Below, piece by piece: positions 1-12,286 of a stretch of DNA of 64,000 bases. Below the pieces are notes generated by a model, which saw only the letters and a list, made by a program, of their open reading frames with translations, did no database searches and was not told the origin of the DNA. How positions within the stretch are numbered: the stretch's first letter is position 1; each line of letters starts with the position of its first letter. The stretch is from Balaenoptera acutorostrata (taxonomy: Eukaryota; Chordata; Mammalia; Artiodactyla; Balaenopteridae), in NCBI RefSeq assembly GCF_949987535.1, contig NW_026646029.1, positions 434,001-498,000 of the forward strand. Reading direction: 5' to 3'. A program made the translations under genes and the position numbers.

Positions 1-1729
1 TGAATATATTCAGGAAAAAACGCATACGTCCTTTTTGGCCAAGGGCATCATTGTCCCTGTTTTGCCGCTTTTCATGTGCTTTCAAGGCGATTCGAATCTA
101 CCTCCTGAAATCTGTTTCCTGCAATTCTGCCTTGCTTTCAAAGCCTCTTCGTTGCCTTCCCTCAATATATTTGTGGACGAGAGTTATCATTTATAACTCT
201 GCAGGTTTGTGAATTGCAGTGCCCCTGAGCTCCATTTTTCCAGTCGCTTTTCTGGGAGCTGGCCGCAAAAGTGCAGGATTGCTTCAGGCCCTCTTCTGGT
301 TCTGGGGGGCAGGCTGAGCTTGTGGTTAATTCTTCTTCCTGATGGGAAAATAGAGTGACCTGTGCCTGTCCCAACCCCTAGAGCTAGTCTCTCATTGGTT
401 CCCCCTCTTCCCGTTCATCCTCAGGACAAATTGCAACCTGTACGGAACAGGAGGTTAAAGGTGCTGATTCTCCAAGGAGGGAGATGGCTAGTAAAGCGGC
501 TGGAATGGCGAACCCGAGCACAAGGAGATGAGAAATGAGGTGCGTTTTAGAAACCTTTCCCGATCACACGGTGTACCATCTTCTGGGTTTCTCATGCATG
601 TTTTCGACGTAGGAAGATGCCCTTGAAGCTGGTGATTTGGGACCCATGGGATGGGTACCATGCAGTATTATTTTAAAGGGTCTGCATTGGCTCACGCAAC
701 CTCACCAAACCTCTCAGCCCCAAGAGTGTCCACCCTTATGTCTCAATCAGCTGTGGGTCTAGATATGGTCAATCCAGGTTGCATCACAGCCCCTGAACGA
801 ATTTTGTAAGACTTTCTCTCTCTTTCACTGTCTTTGTTTCACGGGTTTTGAAAAGTATCTTATTTTTATAATGGGGTTTAGCTGCTTTTCACGGCTGTGT
901 TTATGCCGCTTTACACCCCCTTGACTCACTTACAGAGAGATATCAATACATAGGTTTGAAGATTCTTACTAGTCAAATATATTCTTGTGCGGTGAATAGG
1001 GGGTGTTGAGGCCAGTTCACTGAGCAAGGAGTAGGTCTTGGCTACTACATATTGGGTTTATGGAACGGTATCTGAGCTAATTTGAAACCCTTGTTTTATG
1101 CATCACCCCACCTCACCTTTCCCGTTCAGCAGCCATAGTGTGTTTTCTGAACGTGTGACTCTGTTCTGTTTTGTAATTCAGTTCAAGTGTAGCGGTTTTT
1201 ACATTCCCTCTATAAGTGATTTCTTATGATAAGTGTCTTTTTCTGTGTGACTTATTTCACTTAGAATCGTCGTACCTAAATCCACTCATCGTGCTGCTAC
1301 TAGCCTTATGACGTGGATTTCATGGCTGAGTGATATTCCATTGTACATGAGGACCACAACTTCGTTATCCACTTTTCTCTTTCCTAGGATATTTAAGGTG
1401 TAATGAAGTGGGGGTTCTTGTCAACAGAGCAGCCCTAAACTTTGGGGTGCCTGTGTCTTGCTGATTTTTAGTTTTCCCAATTTATACGCCCATGCGTGGA
1501 AGTGCCCTATGCTCTCCAAGCTGTGTTTTTTAGATGTTTCAGGACACACCGTACACTTCTCCAGAGTGGCTGTTGGCAATTTACATCCGCCCATCAGCGT
1601 AGCAAGGCTCCCATTTCTCCATGGCCGGTCCTGCATTTGTGGTTTGGACACTTTTTTCCGCATGGCCCTTTTGCCCGCTGGGAAGCGAGACTTCTTTGGA
1701 GCGCTGATTTGCCTTTCCAGGTTGCTTGG
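1..1729. repeat. Satellite unit 0 (partial, 5' truncated by window)
   Basis: The window starts inside the palindrome; only its right half remains (1-42), carrying the ACGTCC variant of type E (also units 19, 21, 31, 33). GAGCTCC near 228 and CTTTTCTGGG near 247 are also type E. One C is missing from a CCC run near 1584-1588, giving an implied period of 1,759 bp. The distal end (CATGCGTGG near 1491) matches the type preceding units 20, 32 and 34. Confidence 0.97.
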
Positions 1730-3488
1730 TTGGCCAAAAAGGGCGTATGCGTTTTTTCCTGAATATATTGAGGAAAAAACGCATACGCCCATTTTGGCCA
1801 AGGGCATCATTGTCCCCTTTTTGCCGCTTTTCATGTGCTTTCAAGGCGATTCGAATCTACCTCCTGAAATCTGTTTCCTGCAATTCTGCCTTGCTTTCAA
1901 AGCCTCTTTGTTGCCTTCCCTCAATATATTTGTGGACGAGAGTTATCATTTACAACTCTGCAGGTTTGTGAATTGCAGTGCCCCTGCGCTCCATTTTTCC
2001 AGTCGCTTTTTTGGGAGCTGGCCGCAAAAGTGCAGGATTGCTCCAGGCCCTCTTCTGGTTCTGGGGGGCAGGCTGAGCTTGTGGTTAATTCTTCTTCCTG
2101 ATGGGAAAATAGAGTGACCTGTGCCTGTCCCAACCCCTAGAGCTAGTCTCTCATTGGTTCCCCCTCTTCCCGTTTATCCTCAGGACAAATTGCAACCTGT
2201 ACGGAACAGGAGGTTAAAGGTGCTGATTCTCCAAGGAGGGAGATGGCTAGTAAAGCGGCTGGAATGGTGTACCCGAGCACAAGAGATGAGAAATGAGGTG
2301 CGTTTTAGAAACCTTTCCCGATCACACGATGTACCATCTTCTGGGTTTCTCATGCATGTTTTCGACGTAGGAAGATGCCCTTGAACCTGGAGATTTGGGA
2401 CCCATGGGATGGGTACCATGCAGTATTACTTTAAAGGGTCTGTGTTGGCTCACGCAACCTCACCAAACCTCTCAGCCCCAAGAGTGTCCACCCTTATGTC
2501 TCAATCAGCTGTGGGTCTAGATATGGTCAATCCAGGTTGCATCACAGCCCCTGAACGAATTTTGTAAGAATTTCTCTCTCTTTCACTGTCTTTGTTTCAC
2601 GGGTTTTGAAAAGTAATTTCTTTTTATAATGGGGTTTAGCTGCTTTTCACGGCTGTGTTTAAGCCGCTTTAGACCCCCTTGACTCACTTACAGAGAGATA
2701 TCAATACATAGGTTTGAAGATTCTTACTAGTCAGATATATTCTTGTGCGGTGAATAGGGGGTGTTAAGGCCAGTTCACTGAGCAAGCAGTAGGTCTTGTC
2801 TACTACATATTGGGTTTATGGAACGGTATCTGAGCTAATTTGAAACCCTTGTTTTATGCATCACCCCACCTCACCTTTCCCGTTCAGCAGCCATAGTGTG
2901 TTTTCTGAACGTGTGACTCTGTTCTGTTTTGTAATTCAGTTCAAGTGTAGCGGTTTTTACATTCCCTCTATAAGTGATATCTTATGATAAGTGTCTTTTT
3001 CTGTGTGACTTATTTCACTTAGAATCGTCCTACCTAAATCCACTCATCGTGCTGCTACTAGCCTTATGACGTGGATTTCATGGCTGAGTGATATTCCATT
3101 GTACATGAGGACCACAACTTCGTTATCCACTTTTCTCTTTCGTAGGATATTTAAGGTGTAATGAAGTGGGGGTTCTTGTCAACAGAGCAGCCCTAAACTT
3201 TGGGGTGCCTGTGTCTTGCTGATTTTTAATTTTCCCAATTTATACGCCCATGAGTGGAAGGGCCCTAGGCTCTCCAAGCTGTGTTTTTTAGATGTTTCAG
3301 GACACACCGTACACTTCTCCAGAGTGGCTGTTGGCAATTTACATCCCGCCCATCAGCGTAGCAAGGCTCCCATTTCTCCATGGCCGGTCCTGCATTTCTG
3401 GTTTGGACACTTTTTTCCGCATGGCCCTTTTGCCCGCTGGGAAGCGAGACTTCTTTGGAGCGCTGATTTGCCTTTAAAGATTGCTTGG
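1730..3488. repeat. Satellite unit 1 (type A, 1,759 bp)
   Basis: The palindrome 1730-1801 has two right-arm mismatches (TTGAGG and CCCATTTT), the mark of type A. Its upstream flank is of the unit-20 kind, so a recombination junction lies close to the palindrome. A single G is missing near 2281 (CACAAGAGATG instead of CACAAGGAGATG), as in all 1,759 bp type C units. The distal end carries TTTAAAGATT, which marks type C. Confidence 0.97.
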
Positions 3489-5247
3489 TTGGCCAAAAAG
3501 GGCGTATGCGTTTTTTCCTGAATATATTCAGGAAAAAACGCTTACGCCCTTTTTGGCCAAGGGCATCATTGTCCACGTTTTGCCGCTTTTCATGTGCTTT
3601 CAAGGCGATTCGAATCTACCTCCTGAAATCTGTTTCCTGCAATTCTGCCTTGCTTTCAAAGCCTCTTTGTTGCCTTCCCTCAATATATTTGTGGACGAGA
3701 GTTATCATTTACAACTCTGCAGGTTTGTGAATTGCAGTGCCCCTGCGCTCCATTTTTCCAGTCGCTTTTTTGGGAGCTGGCCGCAAAAGTGCAGGATTGC
3801 TTCAGGCCCTCTTCTGGTTCTGGGGGGCAGGCTGAGCTTGTGGTTAATTCTTCTTCCTGATGGGAAAATAGAGTGACCTGTGCCTGTCCCAACCCCTAGA
3901 GCTAGTCTCTCATTGGTTCCCCCTCTTCCCGTTTATCCTCAGGACAAATTGCAACCTGTACGGAACAGGAGGTTAAAGGTGCTGATTCTCCAAGGAGGGA
4001 GATGGCTAGTAAAGCGGCTGGAATGGCATACCCGAGCACAAGAGATGAGAAATGAGGTGCGTTTTAGAAACCTTTCCCGATCACACGATGTACCATCTTC
4101 TGGGTTTCTCATGCATGTTTTCGACGTAGGAAGATGCCCTTGAACCTGGAGATTTGGGACCCATGGGATGGGTACCATGCAGTATTACTTTAAAGGGCCT
4201 GTGTTGGCTCACGCAACCTCACCAAACCTCTCAGCCCCAAGAGTGTCCACCCTTATGTCTCAATCAGCTGTGGGTCTAGATATGGTCAATCCAGGTTGCA
4301 TCACAGCCCCTGAACGAATTTTGTAAGAATTTCTCTCTCTTTCACTGTCTTTGTTTCACGGGTTTTGAAAAGTAATTTCTTTTTATAATGGGGTTTAGCT
4401 GCTTTTCACGGCTGTGTTTAGGCCGCTTTAGACCCCCTTGACTCACTTACAGAGAGATATCAATACATAGGTTTGAAGATTCTTACTAGTCAGATATATT
4501 CTTGTGCGGTGAATAGGGGGTGTTAAGGCCAGTTCACTGAGCAAGCAGTAGGTCTTGTCTACTACATATTGGGTTTATGGAACGGTATCTGAGCTAATTT
4601 GAAACCCTTGTTTTATGCATCACCCCACCTCACCTTTCCCGTTCAGCAGCCATAGTGTGTTTTCTGAACGTGTGACTCTGTTCTGTTTTGTAATTCAGTT
4701 CAAGTGTAGCGGTTTTTACATTCCCTCTATAAGTGATATCTTATGATAAGTGTCTTTTTCTGTGTGACTTATTTCACTTAGAATCGTCGTACCTAAATCC
4801 ACTCATCGTGCTGCTACTAGCCTTATGACGTGGATTTCACGGCTGAGTGATATTCCATTGTACATGAGGACCACAACTACGTTATCCACTTTTCTCTTTC
4901 CTAGGATATTTAAGGTGTAATGAAGTGGGGGTTCTTGTCAACAGAGCAGCCCTAAACTTTGGGGTGCCTGTGTCTTGCTGATTTTTAATTTTCCCAATTT
5001 ATACGCCCATGAGTGGAAGGGCCCTAGGCTCTCCAAGCTGTGTTTTTTAGATGTTTCAGGACACACCGTACACTTCTCCAGAGTGGCTGTTGGCAATTTA
5101 CATCCCGCCCATCAGCGTAGCAAGGCTCCCATTTCTCCATGGCCGGTCCTGCATTTCTGGTTTGGACACTTTTTTCCGCATGGCCCTTTTGCCCGCTGGG
5201 AAGCGAGACTTCTTTGGAGCGCTGATTTGCCTTTAAAGATTGCTTGG
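3489..5247. repeat. Satellite unit 2 (type C, 1,759 bp)
   Basis: The palindrome 3489-3560 has one right-arm mismatch (GCTTACG for GCATACG). The preceding flank has TTTAAAGATT instead of TTTCCAGGTT. The unit carries the one-base deletion near 4040. Private bases include ATTTCACGGCTG near 4834 and ACTACGTTATCC near 4876. It is nearly identical to unit 3, its probable tandem duplicate. Confidence 0.97.
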
Positions 5248-7006
5248 TTGGCCAAAAAGGGCGTATGCGTTTTTTCCTGAATATATTCAGGAAAAAACGC
5301 TTACGCCCTTTTTGGCCAAGGGCATCATTGTCCACGTTTTGCCGCTTTTCATGTGCTTTCAAGGCGATTCGAATCTACCTCCTGAAATCTGTTTCCTGCA
5401 ATTCTGCCTTGCTTTTAAAGCCTCTTTGTTGCCTTCCCTCAATATATTTGTGGACGAGAGTTATCATTTACAACTCTGCAGGTTTGTGAATTGCAGTGCC
5501 CCTGCGCTCCATTTTTCCAGTCGCTTTTTTGGGAGCTGGCCGCAAAAGTGCAGGATTGCTTCAGGCCCTCTTCTGGTTCTGGGGGGCAGGCTGAGCTTGT
5601 GGTTAATTCTTCTTCCTGATGGGAAAATAGAGTGACCTGTGCCTGTCCCAACCCCTAGAGCTAGTCTCTCATTGGTTCCCCCTCTTCCCGTTTATCCTCA
5701 GGACAAATTGCAACCTGTACGGAACAGGAGGTTAAAGGTGCTGATTCTCCAAGAAGGGAGATGGCTAGTAAAGCGGCTGGAATGGCGTACCCGAGCACAA
5801 GAGATGAGAAATGAGGTGCGTTTTAGAAACCTTTCCCGATCACACGATGTACCATCTTCTGGGTTTCTCATGCATGTTTTCGACGTAGGAAGATGCCCTT
5901 GAAGCTGGTGATTTGGGACCCATGGGATGGGTACCATGCAGTATTACTTTAAAGGGCCTGTGTTGGCTCACGCAACCTCACCAAACCTCTCAGCCCCAAG
6001 AGTGTCCACCCTTATGTCTCAATCAGCTGTGGGTCTAGATATGGTCAATCCAGGTTGCATCACAGCCCCTGAACGAATTTTGTAAGAATTTCTCTCTCTT
6101 TCACTGTCTTTGTTTCACGGGTTTTGAAAAGTAATTTCTTTTTATAATGGGGTTTAGCTGCTTTTCACGGCTGTGTTTAGGCCGCTTTAGACCCCCTTGA
6201 CTCACTTACAGAGAGATATCAATACATAGGTTTGAAGATTCTTACTAGTCAGATATATTCTTGTGCGGTGAATAGGGGGTGTTAAGGCCAGTTCACTGAG
6301 CAAGGAGTAGGTATTGTCTACTACATATAGGGTTTATGGAACGGTATCTGAGCTAATTTGAAACCCTTGTTTTATGCATCACCCCACCTCACCTTTCCCG
6401 TTCAGCAGCCATAGTGTGTTTTCTGAACGTGTGACTCTGTTCTGTTTTGTAATTCAGTTCAAGTGTAGCGGTTTTTACATTCCCTCTATAAGTGATATCT
6501 TATGATAAGTGTCTTTTTCTGTGTGAGTTATTTCACTTAGAATCGTCCTACCTAAATCCACTCATCGTGCTGCTACTAGCCTTATGACGTGGATTTCATG
6601 GCTGAGTGATATTCCATTGTACATGAGGACCACAACTTCGTTATCCACTTTTCTCTTTCCTAGGATATTTAAGGTGTAATGAAGTGGGGGTTCTTGTCAA
6701 CAGAGCAGCCCTAAACTTTGGGGTGCCTGTGTCTTGCTGATTTTTAATTTTCCCAATTTATACGCCCATGAGTGGAAGGGCCCTAGGCTCTCCAAGCTGT
6801 GTTTTTTAGTTGTTTCAGGACACACCGTACACTTCTCCAGAGTGGCTGTTGGCAATTTACATCCCGCCCATCAGCGTAGCAAGGCTCCCATTTCTCCATG
6901 GCCGGTCCTGCATTTCTGGTTTGGACACATTTTTCCGCATGGCCCTTTTGCCCGCTGGGAAGCCAGACTTCTTTGGAGCGCTGATTTGCCTTTCCAGGTT
7001 GCTTGG
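5248..7006. repeat. Satellite unit 3 (type C, 1,759 bp)
   Basis: The palindrome 5248-5319 has the GCTTACG mismatch. Private changes are GCTTTTAAAG near 5412 and CCAAGAAGGG near 5750. From about 6300 onward (GTATTGTCTACTACATATAGG) it switches to bases typical of type B, marking an exchange junction within the unit. Confidence 0.97.
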
Positions 7007-8766
7007 TTGGGCAAAAAGGGCGTATGCGTTTTTTCCTGAATATATTCAGGAAAAAACGCATACGCCCTTTTTGGCCAAGGGCATCATTGTCCACGTTTTG
7101 CCGCTTTTCATGTGCTTTCAAGGCGATTCGAATCTACCTCCTGAAATCTGTTTCCTGCAATTCTGCCTTGCTTTCAAAGCCTCTTCGTTGCCTTCCCTCA
7201 ATATATTTGTGGGCGAGAGTTATCATTTATAACTCTGCAGGTTTGTGAATTGCAGTGCGCCTGCGCTCCATTTTTTCAGTCGCTTTTTTGGGAGCTGGCC
7301 GCAAAAGTGCAGGATTGCTTCAGGCCCTCTTCTGGTTCTGGGGGGCAGGCTGAGCTTGTGGATAATTCTTCTTCCTGATGGGAAAATAGAGTGACCTGTG
7401 CCTGTCCCAACCACTAGAGCTAGTCTCTCATTGGTTCCCCCTCTTCCCGTTCATCCTCAGGACAAATTGCAACCTGTACGGAACAGGAGGTTAAAGGTTC
7501 TGATTCTCCAAGGAGGGAGATGCCTAGTAAAGCGGCTGGAATGGCGAACCCGAGCACAAGGAGATGAGAAATGAGGTGCGTTTTAGAAACCTTTCCCGAT
7601 CACACGGTGTACCATCTTCTGGGTTTCTCATGCATGTTTTCGACGTAGGAAGATGCCCTTGAACCTGGAGATTTGGGACCCATGGGATGGGTACCATGCA
7701 GTATTACTTTAAAGGGTCTGTGTTGGGTCACGCAACCTCACCAAACCTCTCAGGCCCAAGAATGTCCACCCTTATGTCTCAATCAGCTGTGGGTCTAGAT
7801 ATGGTCAATCCAGGTTGCATCACAGCCCCTGAACGAATTTTGTAAGAATTTCTCTCTCTTTCACTGTCTTTGTTTCACGGGTTTTGAAAAGAAATTTCTT
7901 TTTATAATGGGGTTTAGCTGCTTTTCACGGCTGTGTTTAGGCCGCTTTAGACCCCCTTGACTCACTTACAGAGAGATATCAATACATAGGTTTGAAGATT
8001 CTTACTAGTCAGATATATTCTTGTGCGGTGAATAGGGGGTGTTAAGGCCAGTTCACTGAGCAAGGAGTAGGTATTGTCTACTACATATAGGGTTTATGGA
8101 ACGGTATCTGAGCTAATTTGAAACCCTTGTTTTATGCATCACCCCACCTCACCTTTCCCGTTAAGCAGCCATAGTGTGTTTTCTGAACGTGTGACTCTGT
8201 TCTGTTTTGTAATTCAGTTCAAGTGTAGCGGTTTTTACATTCCCTCTATAAGTGATATCTTATGATAAGTGTCTTTTTCTGTGTGACTTATTTCACTTAG
8301 AATCGTCCTACCTAAATCCACTCATCCTGGTGCTACTAGCCTTATGACGTGGATTTCATGGCTGAGTGATATTCCATTGTACATGAGGACCACAACTTCT
8401 TTATCCACTTTTCTCCTTCCTAGGATATTTAAGGTGTAATGAAGTGGGGGTTCTTGTCAACAAAGCAGCCCTAAACTTTGGGGTGCCTGTGTCTTGCTGA
8501 ATTTTAGTTTTCCCAATTTATACGCCCATGAGTGGAAGTGCCCTATGCTCTCCAAGCTGTGTTTTTTAGTTGTTTCAGGACACACCGTACACTTCTCCAG
8601 AGTGGCTGTTGGCAATTTACATCCCGCCCATCAGCGTAGCAAGGCTCCCATTTCTCCATGGCCGGTCCTGCATTTCTGGTTTGGACACATTTTTCCGCAT
8701 GGCCCTTTTGCCCGCTGGGAAGCCAGACTTCTTTGGAGCGCTGATTTGCCTTTCCAGGTTGCTTGG
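7007..8766. repeat. Satellite unit 4 (type B, 1,760 bp)
   Basis: The palindrome 7007-7078 has one left-arm mismatch (TTGGGC for TTGGCC), the mark of type B. Other marks are CCATTTTTTCAG near 7268, CAGGCCCAAG near 7751, AAAAGAAATTTC near 7887 and CTGAATTTTAG near 8497. Unit 6, 3,520 bp downstream, shares all of them. Confidence 0.97.
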
Positions 8767-10526
8767 TTGGGCAAAAAGGGCGTATGCGTTTTTTCCTGAA
8801 TATATTCAGGAAAAAACGCATACGCCCTTTTTGGCCAAGGGCATCATTGTCCACGTTTTGCCGCTTTTCATGTGCTTTCAAGGCGATTCGAATCTACCTC
8901 CTGAAATCTGTTTCCTGCAATTCTGCCTTGCTTTCAAAGCCTCTTCGTTGCCTTCCCTCAATATATTTGTGGGCGAGAGTTATCATTTATAACTCTGCAG
9001 GTTTGTGAATTGCAGTGCGCCTGCGCTCCATTTTTCCAGTCGCTTTTTTGGGAGCTGGCCGCAAAAGTGCAGGATTGCTTCAGGCCCTCTTCTGGTTCTG
9101 GGGGGCAGGCTGAGCTTGTGGATAATTCTTCTTCCTGATGGGAAAATAGAGTGACCTGTGCCTGTCCCAACCACTAGAGCTAGTCTCTCATTGGTTCCCC
9201 CTCTTCCCGTTCATCCTCAGGACAAATTGCAACCTGTACGGAACAGGAGGTTAAAGGTTCTGATTCTCCAAGGAGGGAGATGCCTAGTAAAGCGGCTGGA
9301 ATGGCGAACCCGAGCACAAGGAGATGAGAAATGAGGTGCGTTTTAGAAACCTTTCCCGATCACACGGTGTACCATCTTCTGGGTTTCTCATGCATGTTTT
9401 CGACGTAGGAAGATGCCCTTGAACCTGGAGATTTGGGACCCATGGGATGGGTACCATGCAGTATTACTTTAAAGGGTCTGTGTTGGGTCACGCAACCTCA
9501 CCAAACCTCTCAGCCCCAAGAATGTCCACCCTTATGTCTCAATCAGCTGTGGGTCTAGATATGGTCAATCCAGGTTGCATCACAGCCCCTGAACGAATTT
9601 TGTAAGAATTTCTCTCTCTTTCACTGTCTTTGTTTCACGGGTTTTGAAAAGTAATTTCTTTTTATAATGGGGTTTAGCTGCTTTTCACGGCTGTGTTTAG
9701 GCCGCTTTAGACCCCCTTGACTCACTTACAGAGAGATATCAATACATAGGTTTGAAGATTCTTACTAGTCAGATATATTCTTGTGCGGTGAATAGGGGGT
9801 GTTAAGGCCAGTTCACTGAGCAAGGAGTAGGTATTGTCTACTACATATAGGGTTTATGGAACGGTATCTGAGCTAATTTGAAACCCTTGTTTTATGCATC
9901 ACCCCACCTCACCTTTCCCGTTCAGCAGCCATAGTGTGTTTTCTGAACGTGTGACTCTGTTCTGTTTTGTAATTCAGTTCAAGTGTAGCGGTTTTTACAT
10001 TCCCTCTATAAGTGATATCTTATGATAAGTGTCTTTTTCTGTGTGAGTTATTTCACTTAGAATCGTCCTACCTAAATCCACTCATCGTGCTGCTACTAGC
10101 CTTATGACGTGGATTTCATGGCTGAGTGATATTCCATTGTACATGAGGACCACAACTTCGTTATCCACTTTTCTCTTTCCTAGGATATTTAAGGTGTAAT
10201 GAAGTGGGGGTTCTTGTCAACAGAGCAGCCCTAAACTTTGGGGTGCCTGTGTCTTGCTGATTTTTAATTTTCCCAATTTATACGCCCATGAGTGGAAGGG
10301 CCCTAGGCTCTCCAAGCTGTGTTTTTTAGTTGTTTCAGGACACACCGTACACTTCTCCAGAGTGGCTGTTGGCAATTTACATCCCGCCCATCAGCGTAGC
10401 AAGGCTCCCATTTCTCCATGGCCGGTCCTGCATTTCTGGTTTGGACACATTTTTCCGCATGGCCCTTTTGCCCGCTGGGAAGCCAGACTTCTTTGGAGCG
10501 CTGATTTGCCTTTCCAGGTTGCTTGG
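8767..10526. repeat. Satellite unit 5 (type B, 1,760 bp)
   Basis: The palindrome 8767-8838 has the TTGGGC mismatch. It is the first copy of a unit repeated as unit 7. The distal end has GTGAGTTATTT near 10043 and GGGCCCTAGG near 10298, as does the sequence 3,520 bp away on both sides. Confidence 0.97.
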
Positions 10527-12286
10527 TTGGGCAAAAAGGGCGTATGCGTTTTTTCCTGAATATATTCAGGAAAAAACGCATACGCCCTTTTTGGCCAAGG
10601 GCATCATTGTCCACGTTTTGCCGCTTTTCATGTGCTTTCAAGGCGATTCGAATCTACCTCCTGAAATCTGTTTCCTGCAATTCTGCCTTGCTTTCAAAGC
10701 CTCTTCGTTGCCTTCCCTCAATATATTTGTGGGCGAGAGTTATCATTTATAACTCTGCAGGTTTGTGAATTGCAGTGCGCCTGCGCTCCATTTTTTCAGT
10801 CGCTTTTTTGGGAGCTGGCCGCAAAAGTGCAGGATTGCTTCAGGCCCTCTTCTGGTTCTGGGGGGCAGGCTGAGCTTGTGGATAATTCTTCTTCCTGATG
10901 GGAAAATAGAGTGACCTGTGCCTGTCCCAACCACTAGAGCTAGTCTCTCATTGGTTCCCCCTCTTCCCGTTCATCCTCAGGACAAATTGCAACCTGTACG
11001 GAACAGGAGGTTAAAGGTTCTGATTCTCCAAGGAGGGAGATGCCTAGTAAAGCGGCTGGAATGGCGAACCCGAGCACAAGGAGATGAGAAATGAGGTGCG
11101 TTTTAGAAACCTTTCCCGATCACACGGTGTACCATCTTCTGGGTTTCTCATGCATGTTTTCGACGTAGGAAGATGCCCTTGAACCTGGAGATTTGGGACC
11201 CATGGGATGGGTACCATGCAGTATTACTTTAAAGGGTCTGTGTTGGGTCACGCAACCTCACCAAACCTCTCAGGCCCAAGAATGTCCACCCTTATGTCTC
11301 AATCAGCTGTGGGTCTAGATATGGTCAATCCAGGTTGCATCACAGCCCCTGAACGAATTTTGTAAGAATTTCTCTCTCTTTCACTGTCTTTGTTTCACGG
11401 GTTTTGAAAAGAAATTTCTTTTTATAATGGGGTTTAGCTGCTTTTCACGGCTGTGTTTAGGCCGCTTTAGACCCCCTTGACTCACTTACAGAGAGATATC
11501 AATACATAGGTTTGAAGATTCTTACTAGTCAGATATATTCTTGTGCGGTGAATAGGGGGTGTTAAGGCCAGTTCACTGAGCAAGGAGTAGGTATTGTCTA
11601 CTACATATAGGGTTTATGGAACGGTATCTGAGCTAATTTGAAACCCTTGTTTTATGCATCACCCCACCTCACCTTTCCCGTTAAGCAGCCATAGTGTGTT
11701 TTCTGAACGTGTGACTCTGTTCTGTTTTGTAATTCAGTTCAAGTGTAGCGGTTTTTACATTCCCTCTATAAGTGATATCTTATGATAAGTGTCTTTTTCT
11801 GTGTGACTTATTTCACTTAGAATCGTCCTACCTAAATCCACTCATCCTGGTGCTACTAGCCTTATGACGTGGATTTCATGGCTGAGTGATATTCCATTGT
11901 ACATGAGGACCACAACTTCTTTATCCACTTTTCTCCTTCCTAGGATATTTAAGGTGTAATGAAGTGGGGGTTCTTGTCAACAAAGCAGCCCTAAACTTTG
12001 GGGTGCCTGTGTCTTGCTGAATTTTAGTTTTCCCAATTTATACGCCCATGAGTGGAAGTGCCCTATGCTCTCCAAGCTGTGTTTTTTAGTTGTTTCAGGA
12101 CACACCGTACACTTCTCCAGAGTGGCTGTTGGCAATTTACATCCCGCCCATCAGCGTAGCAAGGCTCCCATTTCTCCATGGCCGGTCCTGCATTTCTGGT
12201 TTGGACACATTTTTCCGCATGGCCCTTTTGCCCGCTGGGAAGCCAGACTTCTTTGGAGCGCTGATTTGCCTTTCCAGGTTGCTTGG
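10527..12286. repeat. Satellite unit 6 (type B, duplicate of unit 4)
   Basis: The palindrome 10527-10598 has the TTGGGC mismatch. CAGGCCCAAG near 11271, AAAAGAAATTTC near 11407 and CTGAATTTTAG near 12017 repeat the private marks of unit 4. I saw no difference between the two by eye. Confidence 0.97.

Noticed and set aside
1458..2117. Open reading frames up to 219 codons on the plus strand, and a recurring 112-codon frame on the minus strand
   Set aside because: They recur at 1,760 bp steps because the DNA recurs. The plus-strand frames are antisense to L1 and pass straight through the palindrome. The 219-codon frame exists only because of a single lost C near 1585. No signal, domain or codon pattern supports a protein, and the only real protein similarity is to the decayed L1 ORF2 tail.
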